Below are positions 36,352 to 45,606 of a DNA stretch of 64,000 nucleotides, in pieces. The notes beneath the pieces are model-generated. The model did no database searches and was not told the origin of the DNA. It was given only the letters and a program-made list of their open reading frames with translations. Made by a program: the position numbers and the translations under genes. Positions within the stretch are counted from its first letter, which is position 1. Each line of letters opens with the position of its first letter. Source of the DNA: G965237725 sp965237725 (GTDB lineage: Bacteria; Pseudomonadota; Gammaproteobacteria; Arenicellales; Poriferihabitantaceae); contig OZ250151.1 in NCBI GenBank assembly GCA_965237725.1, forward strand, positions 248,001 through 312,000, read 5' to 3'.

Positions 36352-36849
36352 CTAATCATGGCCAAGCATTTTCAGCAATCCGGTCAGGGCGTGAATTATT
36401 GATTTTTCTCGTACCTGTTCACGGTCACCCGAAAAAGTCACTCTCTCAGTAACCACATCGTTTCCCGGTCCAGCCCAGCCAAAACAGACCGTGCCTACGG
36501 GCTTATCTTTCGACCCCCCACCCGGTCCAGCAATCCCAGTAACCGAAAGTCCATAGTTCGCTTTGGCGCGAATTTTCCCGCCATGGGCCATAGCGGATGC
36601 AACTTCCAGACTTACCGCACCATGTTTTTCCAGCAGTGCATCCGGCACATCCACCAAATCCGTTTTTGCTGCATTACTATAGGTAACGAAGCCACGATCA
36701 AACCAGTTCGAGCTGCCTGAAATAGTCGTTAATGCCTGGGCGATACCGCCACCGGTACACGACTCCACGGTCGTCACTGTTTGTTGTCGCTGGTTCAAAA
36801 TCTCCGCTATTTTGACTACCAGTTGATTGGTAGATTCCCGATGATTCAT
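36352..36849 (-). CDS. pncC: Nicotinamide-nucleotide amidase (CinA C-terminal domain)
   Basis: Hydrolyses NMN to nicotinate mononucleotide, recycling a by-product of NAD-dependent DNA ligase. It has 165 residues, the stand-alone size. Motifs are TVESCTGGGIAQALT (catalytic Ser region), SGSSNWFDRGFVTYSNAAK, and LSVTGIAGPGGGSKDKPVGTV. It begins 6 bases after the M16 protease gene, so the two are probably cotranscribed, though no functional link is known. Confidence 0.93.
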   Translation of the reverse strand: MNHRESTNQLVVKIAEILNQRQQTVTTVESCTGGGIAQALTTISGSSNWFDRGFVTYSNAAKTDLVDVPDALLEKHGAVSLEVASAMAHGGKIRAKANYGLSVTGIAGPGGGSKDKPVGTVCFGWAGPGNDVVTERVTFSGDREQVREKSIIHALTGLLKMLGHD

Positions 36850-36855
36850 AATAAA

Positions 36856-39726
36856 CTAATGAATAGTATTTCTAAATTCGGTGGCATCGCCAGTTTTGAT
36901 AAAACCAGCGGTATCAATGGCTTCAAAGTCATCCCCGGCATGAATACCGGTAGACTGAACCAATAATTCACCACCACGGTCCAGCACCATTTCTTTATAG
37001 TATTCTCGTAAATCCTCAATAGTCAAATCCGATACTTGTTCGACGAAGCGTTGACGACTGTCAAAGTTAAATTCTTCACGATCAATTTCTCGCCAGAATC
37101 GTTGGGATCGTTCAGACAGGTTTTTTTCTTTTCGCAATGCATTGGTTATCAACCCGGATTTGATTTGCTCAAACTGAGCAACATCCATTTCTGCCAGGGA
37201 TTTTTCGAAACCCATAAGAAACGCTTCGTATAAATCATAAACCTGTTTGGGAGAATGGGTTGGGCTTTGTACGGACAATATTAATCCCGGGGTTTCGTCA
37301 ATACGAATCATGCCGGCGTGAACGATATAACCCACTCGATTAGTTGTACGCAAGTCATTATAAAATGGCGATTCCATCAGCTGAGTAAGCAAAGCCATTT
37401 TTGCCCTTTCCTCCAATGAGCCTTCATTGCCCTGAAAATAGATCACCAGCGCTGAATCGTTGTGCTCAATATTTAAACTTCGGAAATACACCTGGTCTGG
37501 TTCGAGCATTTGTATACGAGAATTATCAACATCATTTACAAATTCACTACCAGACAAAAATTTTGCGACCAGGTTACTTCGAACAACCGACTCTTCCAGA
37601 CTGACATCACCATGGGACAATACGCTGACCTTAACCTTTTTAAATAATTGCGCTGAAAATTTCTCTACATCCCCCAGAGTTATCGTCGCGATTTGTTCCA
37701 GTCTTTCCGCTTCCGTCCAGTAAGGCATCAAAAGAAGTCGATACAACTCATTAATCACCTGATTCGAAGGAGAGTCCTTGGATCGATTCTCAAGCTCGCG
37801 AATTAATTTTGCCTTGATTATGGAAAATTTCTGTTGGTCGAATCGCGGATTTGATAATGCACTGGTAATAAGCCTGAGTAACTCAGTTTGCTTGTCTTCA
37901 AAACCATCTATGCGGATTGAAATACCACGACCGTGTCGATACAAACTATAATTTAAATCCGCCAGATAAGCGGGATAAATATGCTTGTTGAGCTGATTAT
38001 TAACCAGTCTTACAAATAACTCAGTAAGTACCAGATTCCTGGCATTGGCACTTGCCAGGGGTGACATGATATTGACATAAAAATTGGCGCGTGGTGTCCC
38101 AAACGTATTATCTGGTTGATACCAGATCGTTATGGTGGAATCAGATTCTATTTTGGCTGGAATTCCAATTTCATTTTCAAGTGCAAGTAGATCCAGTCGT
38201 TCGGGAATATAGGGATTTTCAACTGGCAGTTTCAGATTTTCGTTCGTGCCGACGCTGCGCCATTTCTCAACCACCTTGGATTCAATTCCCTCAAGGGAAT
38301 ACGCGACATCGTAATTTTCCGTCACCTTATCGGTTTCTAGAGATTGGGCACTGGTGTGAATATTGACGTTCTCCGGGTTCAAGTATTCAAGAAAATAGGA
38401 AATTCGATCCGCGTCGTAGCCGTTCATCATGTAGGGACCCTGTAGCACATCTTCAACCGGATAGTCTTGCAACCTGGAAGACAAGGATTGAACAAGCCGT
38501 CCAGGATCTCTTTCCTGGGCGAATCGGAATGAGATATTCGCAAGCTTGCTTTGTTCGTCGAACCGCCATTGTTCCATACCCTGGTCACGGATTAGTTGAA
38601 TTGCCTGAAATAAATACTCACCAATTTGTTCGATGTGATCCAGTCCGTCCTGTGTGAGTTGAATCCGAACATTAAACTCGCCCTGGACTTTATCCATAAA
38701 TCCCGGGCCGGCACTAAGACCTTCTGCCCAACCCAGGTCCTTGAGCTGCAAATACAGCGACCCTTCCCCTTCGTGGCCAAGCAAATTGGAAATATATCTC
38801 AAAGGTTTGGACTTGTAGTCAGGATAATTCGATGGAATTGGAAAAACAAAACTGACCGAGTTTCGTTGTTTTTCCGGAATTGTATTTAACCTGGCTGGAA
38901 CCAGAGATGCGTTTATCAGCGGTTGAGTGAACAACTGAGGTTCAATACCATGATCCGGGACTTCAGAAAATCGTTCTACTACCCATTTCTCCAGTTGATC
39001 AAGAGACTCCTTACCCAATACCACAAGAGTCATGATATTGGCAGAATAATGTTGCTTGTAGAATTCAATCAATTTTTCCCTTGCAGTTTTATCTTCACGA
39101 TCCCGCAAACTGTTCAGGGAACCCACAGAAAATTTTGAATAGGGGTGTTCAGGATTTAGCCATTGCTTTTGGGCGTCCCACAGTCTGCGATTCTCTTCTT
39201 TTTTTCGGGCCTGATATTCTGAATGAACCACTGACCTTTCTCGATCGACGTAGACCCCATCAAACGTCGGATCAATAAAAAAGCGCGAAAACCGATCGAG
39301 GGCAGGTAGAAACTGGTCGTTAGAAATATTGAAATAATAATTGGTATGCCCATAAGAAGTATAGGCGTTGTTTCCACCACCATTATTTTTTATAAATTCC
39401 TGATACTCACCCGCTTCCGGGTATTTGTCTGTACCCAGAAACAACATATGTTCAAGAAAGTGCGCCAGCCCTTCCCAGTCCCTCGGATCAGAACCGCTGC
39501 CGATGTGGACATCCAGGGAAGCTGCGGATTTATCGGTTTCACTATCAGAGACGATTAGTACGCGAAGCCGATTATCCAGCTCCAGATATCGATATTGCTT
39601 TTCGTCGATTGGACTCTTGATCACGTTGTTTGATGCGTAGGACGAATAGCTAAATAAAATAGTAATTAGAAGAAGAATCTTGCCCATTGAGTAAATTGGT
39701 CTGAAATAATTTTGAAATTTTGACAT
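36856..39726 (-). CDS. M16 family metalloprotease, protease III (pitrilysin) type
   Basis: A 956-residue periplasmic zinc peptidase. An N-terminal signal segment (MGKILLLITILFSYSSYASN, after a short basic stretch) precedes the M16 domain. The zinc site HxxEH is GLAHFLEHMLFLGTDKYPEA near residue 90, with the distal Glu about 76 residues on; GGNNAYTSYGHTNYYFNI follows. The full four-domain length matches pitrilysin/insulysin enzymes, which degrade peptides of a few kilodaltons. An internal Met (MGKILLL) at codon 14 could be the true start and gives a cleaner signal peptide. Confidence 0.92.
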   Translation of the reverse strand: MSKFQNYFRPIYSMGKILLLITILFSYSSYASNNVIKSPIDEKQYRYLELDNRLRVLIVSDSETDKSAASLDVHIGSGSDPRDWEGLAHFLEHMLFLGTDKYPEAGEYQEFIKNNGGGNNAYTSYGHTNYYFNISNDQFLPALDRFSRFFIDPTFDGVYVDRERSVVHSEYQARKKEENRRLWDAQKQWLNPEHPYSKFSVGSLNSLRDREDKTAREKLIEFYKQHYSANIMTLVVLGKESLDQLEKWVVERFSEVPDHGIEPQLFTQPLINASLVPARLNTIPEKQRNSVSFVFPIPSNYPDYKSKPLRYISNLLGHEGEGSLYLQLKDLGWAEGLSAGPGFMDKVQGEFNVRIQLTQDGLDHIEQIGEYLFQAIQLIRDQGMEQWRFDEQSKLANISFRFAQERDPGRLVQSLSSRLQDYPVEDVLQGPYMMNGYDADRISYFLEYLNPENVNIHTSAQSLETDKVTENYDVAYSLEGIESKVVEKWRSVGTNENLKLPVENPYIPERLDLLALENEIGIPAKIESDSTITIWYQPDNTFGTPRANFYVNIMSPLASANARNLVLTELFVRLVNNQLNKHIYPAYLADLNYSLYRHGRGISIRIDGFEDKQTELLRLITSALSNPRFDQQKFSIIKAKLIRELENRSKDSPSNQVINELYRLLLMPYWTEAERLEQIATITLGDVEKFSAQLFKKVKVSVLSHGDVSLEESVVRSNLVAKFLSGSEFVNDVDNSRIQMLEPDQVYFRSLNIEHNDSALVIYFQGNEGSLEERAKMALLTQLMESPFYNDLRTTNRVGYIVHAGMIRIDETPGLILSVQSPTHSPKQVYDLYEAFLMGFEKSLAEMDVAQFEQIKSGLITNALRKEKNLSERSQRFWREIDREEFNFDSRQRFVEQVSDLTIEDLREYYKEMVLDRGGELLVQSTGIHAGDDFEAIDTAGFIKTGDATEFRNTIH

Positions 39727-39767
39727 CGAATGGGGAATCGGAATGACATATTTAATTCCCAGCCATG

Positions 39768-40832
39768 TCAGCTATGGAATTTAGATTTAGAAAGATTGAC
39801 AAGTTCATTATAAATATCATCAGCGCGCTGCATTAAGACACCATTTGAAATTGAAATTTCTGGCGAAACAGATTTTTTAAGCAGGAGCTGGCTTGAATCA
39901 AATTTTTCAACACCCACGATATCCATCAGATTACGGGCTACGATCTGGGGATTATCACAAAACTGTTCGTACCCAAAAAATACACAATCCAGTTCACCGT
40001 TATCAACCTGGGCTAAAATATACTCATAGGCATCAATCCATCGCGCAACCCAGTACTCAAGACCGTTCGATCTACCTGATTTAAATTCTCCATTTTTATC
40101 GAAATTAAAGGGGCGATGATCCAGACCGAATTCGTGATGACTTAACCAGGTCATGTATCGCTTAACGAACTTATCATCTTGTTGTTGCTGGCAGAACTGC
40201 TCATGCTGATTCAATAAAGAATTTGCATGCTGAAGCGGTTGCCGAAATGGAACCAGGATTGTTGCGTTTGGAAAAGCCCTGGCAATGGAAGGCAGACGCA
40301 AGATATTGTTATTGTTTTTGGATAAATAACGATTGCCCTGGTAGCGATGTAAAACCAGACTAATGTACTGACGAAATTTTTCCAGTTCATCTGAATCCAC
40401 CTGCATTGGAATCAACTCTGAGTCAGAAATATAATTCTTTCCGCAGGTAACTCGCCAAAATACTTCTTCAAGGGCTTCTGGACTATCGTAATCCACAAGC
40501 ATGCCATCACCATGGGCTCTTTCTTGAGCATCCATGGATTTTTGGGTACCGCCGGATAATTTTTGCCAGAGGTTTGGCGCAAGTACAAATGGCATATCTC
40601 GATAGGTTAAAGAACAAAATTTACCGCTCTCGTACAACAGGCGCATTAACAGGGTTGTTCCTGCCCTCGCAAGACCCGCAACAAATACGTGGGCTTGATT
40701 ATGGTTTTCCTGTAAATGCCTACCATGCAGGCTGAGTTCCAGATCGATCAGGGTTTCGCCGAGAAAATTGGAAGATAGCGCCAGGTGATGCAGCAATTTT
40801 GCCCCAGCGCTGTAGTTAGGCGCGGACAGCAA
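39768..40832 (-). CDS. Sulfotransferase-like protein
   Basis: A 354-residue P-loop sulfotransferase. The 5'-phosphosulfate loop is VFVAGLARAGTTLLMRLLYE near residue 50 and the 3'-phosphate block is ILVPFRQPLQHANSLLNQH. It presumably moves sulfate from PAPS to an unknown acceptor. Upstream, with a 17-base overlap, is a membrane protein, and before that a small YIGPG protein; this trio on one strand suggests a membrane-linked modification. No PAPS synthesis genes are in the window. Confidence 0.82.
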   Translation of the reverse strand: MLSAPNYSAGAKLLHHLALSSNFLGETLIDLELSLHGRHLQENHNQAHVFVAGLARAGTTLLMRLLYESGKFCSLTYRDMPFVLAPNLWQKLSGGTQKSMDAQERAHGDGMLVDYDSPEALEEVFWRVTCGKNYISDSELIPMQVDSDELEKFRQYISLVLHRYQGNRYLSKNNNNILRLPSIARAFPNATILVPFRQPLQHANSLLNQHEQFCQQQQDDKFVKRYMTWLSHHEFGLDHRPFNFDKNGEFKSGRSNGLEYWVARWIDAYEYILAQVDNGELDCVFFGYEQFCDNPQIVARNLMDIVGVEKFDSSQLLLKKSVSPEISISNGVLMQRADDIYNELVNLSKSKFHS

Positions 40833-41187
40833 AATTTCTTATAAAAATATAGGCAACCGCGATCACCGTACTGGCAACAATGCCCGTGATCGAACTAATC
40901 ATAACCAGCAGTGGAACGCCAAATTGGGTTGCAACATAGGCCAGAATCACAAGTGGTAAAATTGCCAGCACGACGTAACAAAACAATAAAATCGAACTGG
41001 AAAAAAGTTGCCATGCGTAGGTGGGTAGAATTTTTTCTTTCCAGTGGTCGGAAATTGAGGACGACCTTAAAACCCGGGAAATTTTAGCCAACAGGGTTTT
41101 AAGATATTTGATTCGAGCCATAAATGGCAGTCTGATGAAACATTCTACAACTGCCAAAGTGCCCAGCACCAGCAACAACCAGACCAC
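40816..41187 (-). CDS. Small membrane protein in the sulfotransferase group
   Basis: A 123-residue protein with an N-terminal membrane helix (MVWLLLVLGTLAVVECFI), an amphipathic basic middle (KILPTYAWQLFSS) and two C-terminal helices (ILLFCYVVLAILPLVILAYV; LLVMISSITGIVASTVIAVA). I recognise no family. It overlaps the sulfotransferase by 17 bases and the next small gene by one base, so all three are probably translated together. Confidence 0.65.
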   Translation of the reverse strand: MVWLLLVLGTLAVVECFIRLPFMARIKYLKTLLAKISRVLRSSSISDHWKEKILPTYAWQLFSSSILLFCYVVLAILPLVILAYVATQFGVPLLVMISSITGIVASTVIAVAYIFIRNFAVRA

Positions 41188-41468
41188 TATTTTTTTCCAT
41201 CATCCGCTGGGGCCGTTTCAGCATCGCCCTGATCGTTATCGGCGTCCTGCTCCTCTTTTTTGGTGGACTTTTTGCCGATGCCAAACAGTCTTTTAACCGG
41301 GTACCAGAAAATTGCGAATAGCGCTAAAATTATTGAACCCAACACACCCAGGATAACGCCTACGGTGCCTGCACCCAGTCCAGGGCCAATATAGGCATAA
41401 AGCGGGGATGAAAACATCAGCGCCAGCAGTGTGGCAAATTTAACAAGTGTGGACATAATAATTCTCAA
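41187..41468 (-). CDS. Small YIGPG-motif membrane protein
   Basis: A 93-residue protein with a signal-like start (MSTLVKFATLLALMFSSPLYA), then YIGPGLGAGTVGVILGVLGS, a membrane helix ending FWYPVKRLFGIGKK, and a highly charged Asp/Glu/Lys tail. Short proteins with this Y(V/I)GPG...WYP(V/I)KR layout recur beside sulfotransferase and phosphodiesterase genes, as I recall, but have no known function. The second Met (41456) gives a cleaner signal peptide than the first. Confidence 0.65.
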   Translation of the reverse strand: MRIIMSTLVKFATLLALMFSSPLYAYIGPGLGAGTVGVILGVLGSIILALFAIFWYPVKRLFGIGKKSTKKEEQDADNDQGDAETAPADDGKK

Positions 41469-41602
41469 AAATTAGTGTAGATAAATAAAGCACGGGATTA
41501 TACCCAACATAAGCGAATCCGGGTATTTGATCGAATCATCGTCAGCCCGGATTAGAGTAAAATACCGCCCAAATCAGAATTTGAATACCGAAATCCCAGT
41601 TT

Positions 41603-42694
41603 ATGTATAAATCGTTACAAATTCTCCGTGGCCTTGCGGCCTGGCTGGTGGTGTATTTTCACTTTAATCAGAGTATTCACAACCACCGCGTACAAAATTT
41701 TTTCGCCGAATTGATTTCAAATTATGGGGATATTGGCGTAGATATCTTCTTTGTACTCAGTGGCTTTGTAATGGCCGCAAGTGCGCCCAAATATGCCGGA
41801 AAAGGTATTCAGTACGCCATAAACCGGCTGGTTAGAATTGTGCCGAATTACTGGTTTTATATATGTCTATTGGTGGTCAGCATCAAACTCCTACCGGAAT
41901 ACACTTATCTCACCAACTGGAATCACAACTCCCTGATTGATTCTTTTTTATTGATCCCCAATCGAAATCCTTCGGGCAGCGGCTATTTCCCAACACTATA
42001 TGTGGGCTGGACATTAATTTATGAAATGTTCTTCTATATGACCCTGGCAGCATGTCTGTTGATCAAAAACCGCTATTCCCTGCTGATTTGTGCCCTGCTC
42101 TTGTTTCTAATTCCAATTACGCCGTTAAAAGAATGGGTGTTTCTCGGCCGGGGACACTTACTACTTTGGGAATTCCTTGCTGGCATTATCGTCTATCACA
42201 TTCATATTCGACGGCCGGAGATGCCATTTCAGATTGCTTTAGTCTTTGGCGCTTTTATCGGTGTTGTTTGGTATGGGCTGAACTACGGCGATAATTTCTA
42301 TACCCGGGCCTGGGTAACCACCTTGCTGGTGTACACCGTAGTGTGTACTGAATTTCTCTATCAAAAGGATAACTGGTTGATTCGATTTCTGCTTAGACTC
42401 GGGGACTATTCTTACTCAACCTATCTCGCTCATATCAGCATTCTGGGCTGGTTTTTGATTGCATTCGGTCATCGATTCAACGCCTTCGAAGAATTTCTGA
42501 TGATAATCGGGGTATTTGTAGTGATTTATTCGGTTTCCTGGTTGACCTATAAAACCATAGAAACCGGAATATTTCCCAGACTGTTAAAAGCCCTACTTAC
42601 CTTTATATTTCATCCCTTGATCTTGCTGGTGGAACAGATCAATTCCAGGCTATTTTCGAAAAACCAGCCAATACCCGTTGAAAATTCCCATTGA
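41603..42694 (+). CDS. Acyltransferase family 3 membrane protein
   Basis: A 363-residue protein with about ten membrane helices. The family's N-terminal block is LRGLAAWLVVYFHFNQSIHN with the catalytic-region His, followed by GDIGVDIFFVLSGFVMAAS. These enzymes O-acetylate or succinylate sugars of envelope polymers or glycans. It is divergent from the sulfotransferase group and its end lies 4 bases from the convergent AEC gene. The acceptor is unknown. Confidence 0.9.
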   Translation: MYKSLQILRGLAAWLVVYFHFNQSIHNHRVQNFFAELISNYGDIGVDIFFVLSGFVMAASAPKYAGKGIQYAINRLVRIVPNYWFYICLLVVSIKLLPEYTYLTNWNHNSLIDSFLLIPNRNPSGSGYFPTLYVGWTLIYEMFFYMTLAACLLIKNRYSLLICALLLFLIPITPLKEWVFLGRGHLLLWEFLAGIIVYHIHIRRPEMPFQIALVFGAFIGVVWYGLNYGDNFYTRAWVTTLLVYTVVCTEFLYQKDNWLIRFLLRLGDYSYSTYLAHISILGWFLIAFGHRFNAFEEFLMIIGVFVVIYSVSWLTYKTIETGIFPRLLKALLTFIFHPLILLVEQINSRLFSKNQPIPVENSH

Positions 42695-42698
42695 TGGT

Positions 42699-43640
42699 TC
42701 AATTCAGCCAATAAAGCATCATCGGTAGTGTAATCACCGCGGCGATAGTCTGAAAGGTAATTATCGCAGCAACCATATCTGCGTCGCCACCCATTTGTTT
42801 TGCCATGATATACGCCGTTCCAGCGGTGGGTGCGGCGCCGCAAATAATGGCAACTTCAAAGGGTAAGCCTGTAATACCCATTGATGTACAGGCAATTGCA
42901 ATTATCAGCGGCATCCCAATCAGTTTTAGAATCGATGACAACATCACCAGTCCCCGATTGTTTTTTAATGCATCCAGCTTTAGCCCAGCACCCACTGTCA
43001 TCAGTGCCAGACCTAATGCACTACCGCTGAGCAATCCTGCGGAAACATCCATTATCCCATCCAGGGGCCAGCCAAGAAGATTCATACTGATGCCGATGAA
43101 GCATGAAACCAGCATGGGATTGTGAATCAACTGTCCCATCAGACGCTTGAACGAAAACGATTTTGCTTCGCTATGTTCAGGTATACCATAGAGGGAAAGC
43201 ACCAACACATTCGCTACCTGCAAAACCGGAACCATCACCGCAAAGCTCAATGCGCCGGACACCAGGCCGGATTCCCCGTGAATAGCTTGAATAATTGCCA
43301 GTGCCGCGAACCCGTTCCAGCGACTTGTGCCCTGAAAGAAACTGGTGAAACCCGGCCCATCCAGTTTCATCCAGTGTTGTAATATCGGTTTCAAAACAAG
43401 TAACAGTATGATCATTGCAACCACAGAAATCAGCAATGCGTTGGCCAGCCCTCGGATGGGCACGGAAGACAAATCGGCCTGGGACAAAGTTCGAATAATC
43501 AACAATGGAAAAAGTAAATACCAGCACAACTGATCCAGGGACGACCAGATGGTATCGGGAAGATAACTGGTTTTTCGTATTGCAAATCCCACGGCAATAA
43601 CCAAAAACACAGGCAGTAGCGCATTTATTGAAGTAATCAA
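42699..43640 (-). CDS. AEC (auxin efflux carrier) family transporter
   Basis: A 313-residue permease with ten predicted membrane helices in two five-helix halves. The start ALLPVFLVIAVGFAIRKTSY and the block GAAPTAGTAYIMAKQMGGD in the second half are typical. Bacterial members export or import organic acids such as malate; the substrate here is unknown. It is convergent with the acyltransferase, with only 4 bases between stops. Confidence 0.9.
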   Translation of the reverse strand: MITSINALLPVFLVIAVGFAIRKTSYLPDTIWSSLDQLCWYLLFPLLIIRTLSQADLSSVPIRGLANALLISVVAMIILLLVLKPILQHWMKLDGPGFTSFFQGTSRWNGFAALAIIQAIHGESGLVSGALSFAVMVPVLQVANVLVLSLYGIPEHSEAKSFSFKRLMGQLIHNPMLVSCFIGISMNLLGWPLDGIMDVSAGLLSGSALGLALMTVGAGLKLDALKNNRGLVMLSSILKLIGMPLIIAIACTSMGITGLPFEVAIICGAAPTAGTAYIMAKQMGGDADMVAAIITFQTIAAVITLPMMLYWLN

Positions 43641-43691
43641 ACTGATAACAACCTATTTCTTTGTTTAAGAGGAAAAGAAAATCGAGATAAA

Positions 43692-44624
43692 TTATTGAAT
43701 TTTTAACTCGCGCAAACCACCGATATTTTCCTTACCATTGTCCCTTAGCGACCCAAAATAGGTCTGGATCAGATTGTTTGTAACGGGATCAAAATACATG
43801 GCATAGGGAATCCCAAGGTCGGCTGGGGTAGATTCGAGTTTTATTACATTTTCAGGATTGCGGCGATCGTAGATTCGAATATTTGGAACGGGTCTCCACA
43901 ACGCCGCAATAATGTAATTTTTCATAGGATAAAAACCGGTAATCTTTGAACTATGTGTTGCAATTACTTTTTCGACCTTTCCGGATTCGAAATCACGAAT
44001 TAACAACACACTGCCCCCTGATCCACGCTTGTGCCCTTCTTCCTTTTCATAACCATTTGCAGCCCAGATGCCTTCATCGTTACAAATCATCTGTCGGACG
44101 TAAGCCACTTTCTTGTCATGATCGGAAAATACCTGCCAGTCCTTACCGTCCATATCCCGAAATCTGACTATCCTAAAATTTAAAGAATCCGCGACATAAA
44201 TCCAACCATCCTTGTCCACGCATATACCATGAGGCGCTTTAAATTCTTTATCTACACCGGAAAATTCTTTCCAGCCTGAACCATCCAGATCACGAATCTC
44301 CACGATGCTTTTACCCCAACCACTGGAAATCAATAATGTATCCTGATTGGTCACGGCAAGATGATGCGGGGCATTGAACGACTGATTGATCGTTGAAGGG
44401 TCAAAATAGTCAAATTCCGCTGCATCAACCGAATCAAAAATTGCCAGCCTGTCAGTAAATAACTCTGTGGCGACCAGCTTTCCCTTAAAGCGTACGACGT
44501 CCGCTGGATTGACCAGTATGCCTTGACTCCTGGAACCAGGGGTGACTAATGGAGGTCCACTGAACATGTCACAACCAGTCAGTATAATAAACGCAGTAGT
44601 GATCGGCAGCAGCTTGGAAAACAC
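43692..44624 (-). CDS. NHL-type beta-propeller lipoprotein
   Basis: A 310-residue secreted lipoprotein. The signal peptide ends with lipobox LTGC (Cys18), so it is lipidated. NHL-like propeller blades are visible, for example FKAPHGICVDKDGWIYVADS then LNFRIVRFRDMDG. Such proteins are binding platforms or lactonase-like enzymes; none of the usual catalytic residues can be assigned by eye. It stands alone between the AEC gene and the repeat region. Confidence 0.75.
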   Translation of the reverse strand: MFSKLLPITTAFIILTGCDMFSGPPLVTPGSRSQGILVNPADVVRFKGKLVATELFTDRLAIFDSVDAAEFDYFDPSTINQSFNAPHHLAVTNQDTLLISSGWGKSIVEIRDLDGSGWKEFSGVDKEFKAPHGICVDKDGWIYVADSLNFRIVRFRDMDGKDWQVFSDHDKKVAYVRQMICNDEGIWAANGYEKEEGHKRGSGGSVLLIRDFESGKVEKVIATHSSKITGFYPMKNYIIAALWRPVPNIRIYDRRNPENVIKLESTPADLGIPYAMYFDPVTNNLIQTYFGSLRDNGKENIGGLRELKIQ

Positions 44625-44966
44625 GATTTTTAGTTATTAATTTCGGAAACGAAAATTATATCAATATAACAATTCCAACATCAGTGAATATTCCGTTTTA
44701 ACCAATCTGGAATTTCTAACTTTTTTGTAAAAGTGATTGACTAGTCTATTCCAATTTTGAAGATTGCATAGCAATATCGTCAGCTAAATTATTCTTCCTC
44801 TTTTTCATAATAGAAAAATTATGATCTGAGTATGGTCAATACCAAATAACTTGGTAATTAACAAGAAATTATTTAAATATCGAAATAATGTCAAACCTAA
44901 ATACAATCGCAATCGGTGGCGGACGGACCGGAATACCTGATAGCACTTCAATCTAAAGCACCCGCA
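44625..44966. other. Gene-free AT-rich stretch before the repeat region
   Basis: No coding region, RNA gene or clear hairpin is seen. The stretch is AT-rich and should contain the promoter of the lipoprotein gene that runs leftwards. The repeat array starts at 44967. Confidence 0.5.
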
Positions 44967-45194
44967 CCGTCATCAGGAACCCTAGAACCCTGGTCCGTCA
45001 TCAGGAACCCCAAAACCCCTACCCGTCATCCTGAACCGCAAGCTCCCTACACCGTCATCCTAAACCCCAAAGCCCCTACCCGTCATCCTGAACCGCAAAC
45101 CCGCTACACCGTCATCCTGAACCGCAAGCTCCGTACACCGTCATCCTGAACCCCAAAGCCCCTACCCGTCATCCTGAACCGCAAGCCCCTACGG
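44967..45194. repeat. Tandem array with 28/29-base period
   Basis: Eight units start at 44967, 44995, 45023, 45052, 45080, 45109, 45138 and 45166, giving spacings of 28, 28, 29, 28, 29, 29, 28 and 28 up to the next element. Each opens with CCGTCATCCTGAACC (or a close variant) and continues with a C-rich stretch. Two unit types alternate: one with CGCAAGCTCC, one with CCAAAGCCCC. The opening matches the left end of the palindromic element that follows, so the array looks like an amplified end. Small ORFs across it are artefacts of the repeat. Confidence 0.9.
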
Positions 45195-45309
45195 CGTCAT
45201 CCTGAACCGCAAAGCGGTGAAGGATCCATGTTAAACCCCTTTTCGATTTAAGGCGCTACTCTATAGTCAAACCAAATGGATTCTTCTGCCTTCGGCTTCA
45301 GAATGACAG
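45195..45309. repeat. Interspersed palindromic element, copy 1
   Basis: About 115 bases running from CGTCATCCTGAACCGCAAAG through GTGAAGGATCCATG to GGATTCTTCTGCCTTCGG and ending CAGAATGAC. The two ends are imperfect inverted copies (GTCATCCTGA against TCAGAATGAC), the layout of short non-coding palindromic or MITE-like repeats. It sits directly at the end of the first tandem array. Confidence 0.85.
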
Positions 45310-45386
45310 CGTAATAAATCCAGGTTGCCTTTGGTCTATGGTCTTTGGGCCCCGCCCCCGATGGGTGTTAACCCAAATCATCTGCG

Positions 45387-45472
45387 CCGTCATTATGAAC
45401 CGCAAGCTCCGTACACCGTCATCCTGAACCCCAAAACCCCTACCCGTCATCCTGAACCGCAAGCCCCCTACA
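45387..45472. repeat. Second short tandem array of the 28/29-base unit
   Basis: Three units of the same type as the first array, opening CCGTCATTATGAACCG, CCGTCATCCTGAACCC and CCGTCATCCTGAACCG. They again run straight into a full palindromic element. This repeats the arrangement seen at 44967-45309. Confidence 0.85.
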
Positions 45473-45588
45473 CCGTCATCCTGAACCGAGGAGTGGTGAA
45501 GGATCCATGTTAAAGCCCTGTACGATTTAAGGCGCTACTCTATAGTCAAACCAAATGGATTCTTCTGCCTTCGGCATCAGAATGACGG
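45473..45588. repeat. Interspersed palindromic element, copy 2
   Basis: Nearly identical to copy 1 over its full length, including the internal GGCGCTACTCTATAGTCAAA and GGATTCTTCTGCCTTCGG, and ending CAGAATGACGG. The left end differs (CCGAGGAGTGGTGAAGG). Confidence 0.85.
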
Positions 45589-45606
45589 AGTAAACAATCA
45601 CCCACT

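Noticed and set aside
44916..45513. Small ORFs rich in Pro, His and Glu across the tandem arrays
   Set aside because: They exist only because the repeat period keeps a frame open by chance; no ribosome site and the 28/29 alternation shifts the frame.
44967..45600. CRISPR array (regular 28/29-base repeats)
   Set aside because: The repeats abut without unique spacers; each whole unit is repeated, units vary by point changes, and no cas genes are present.
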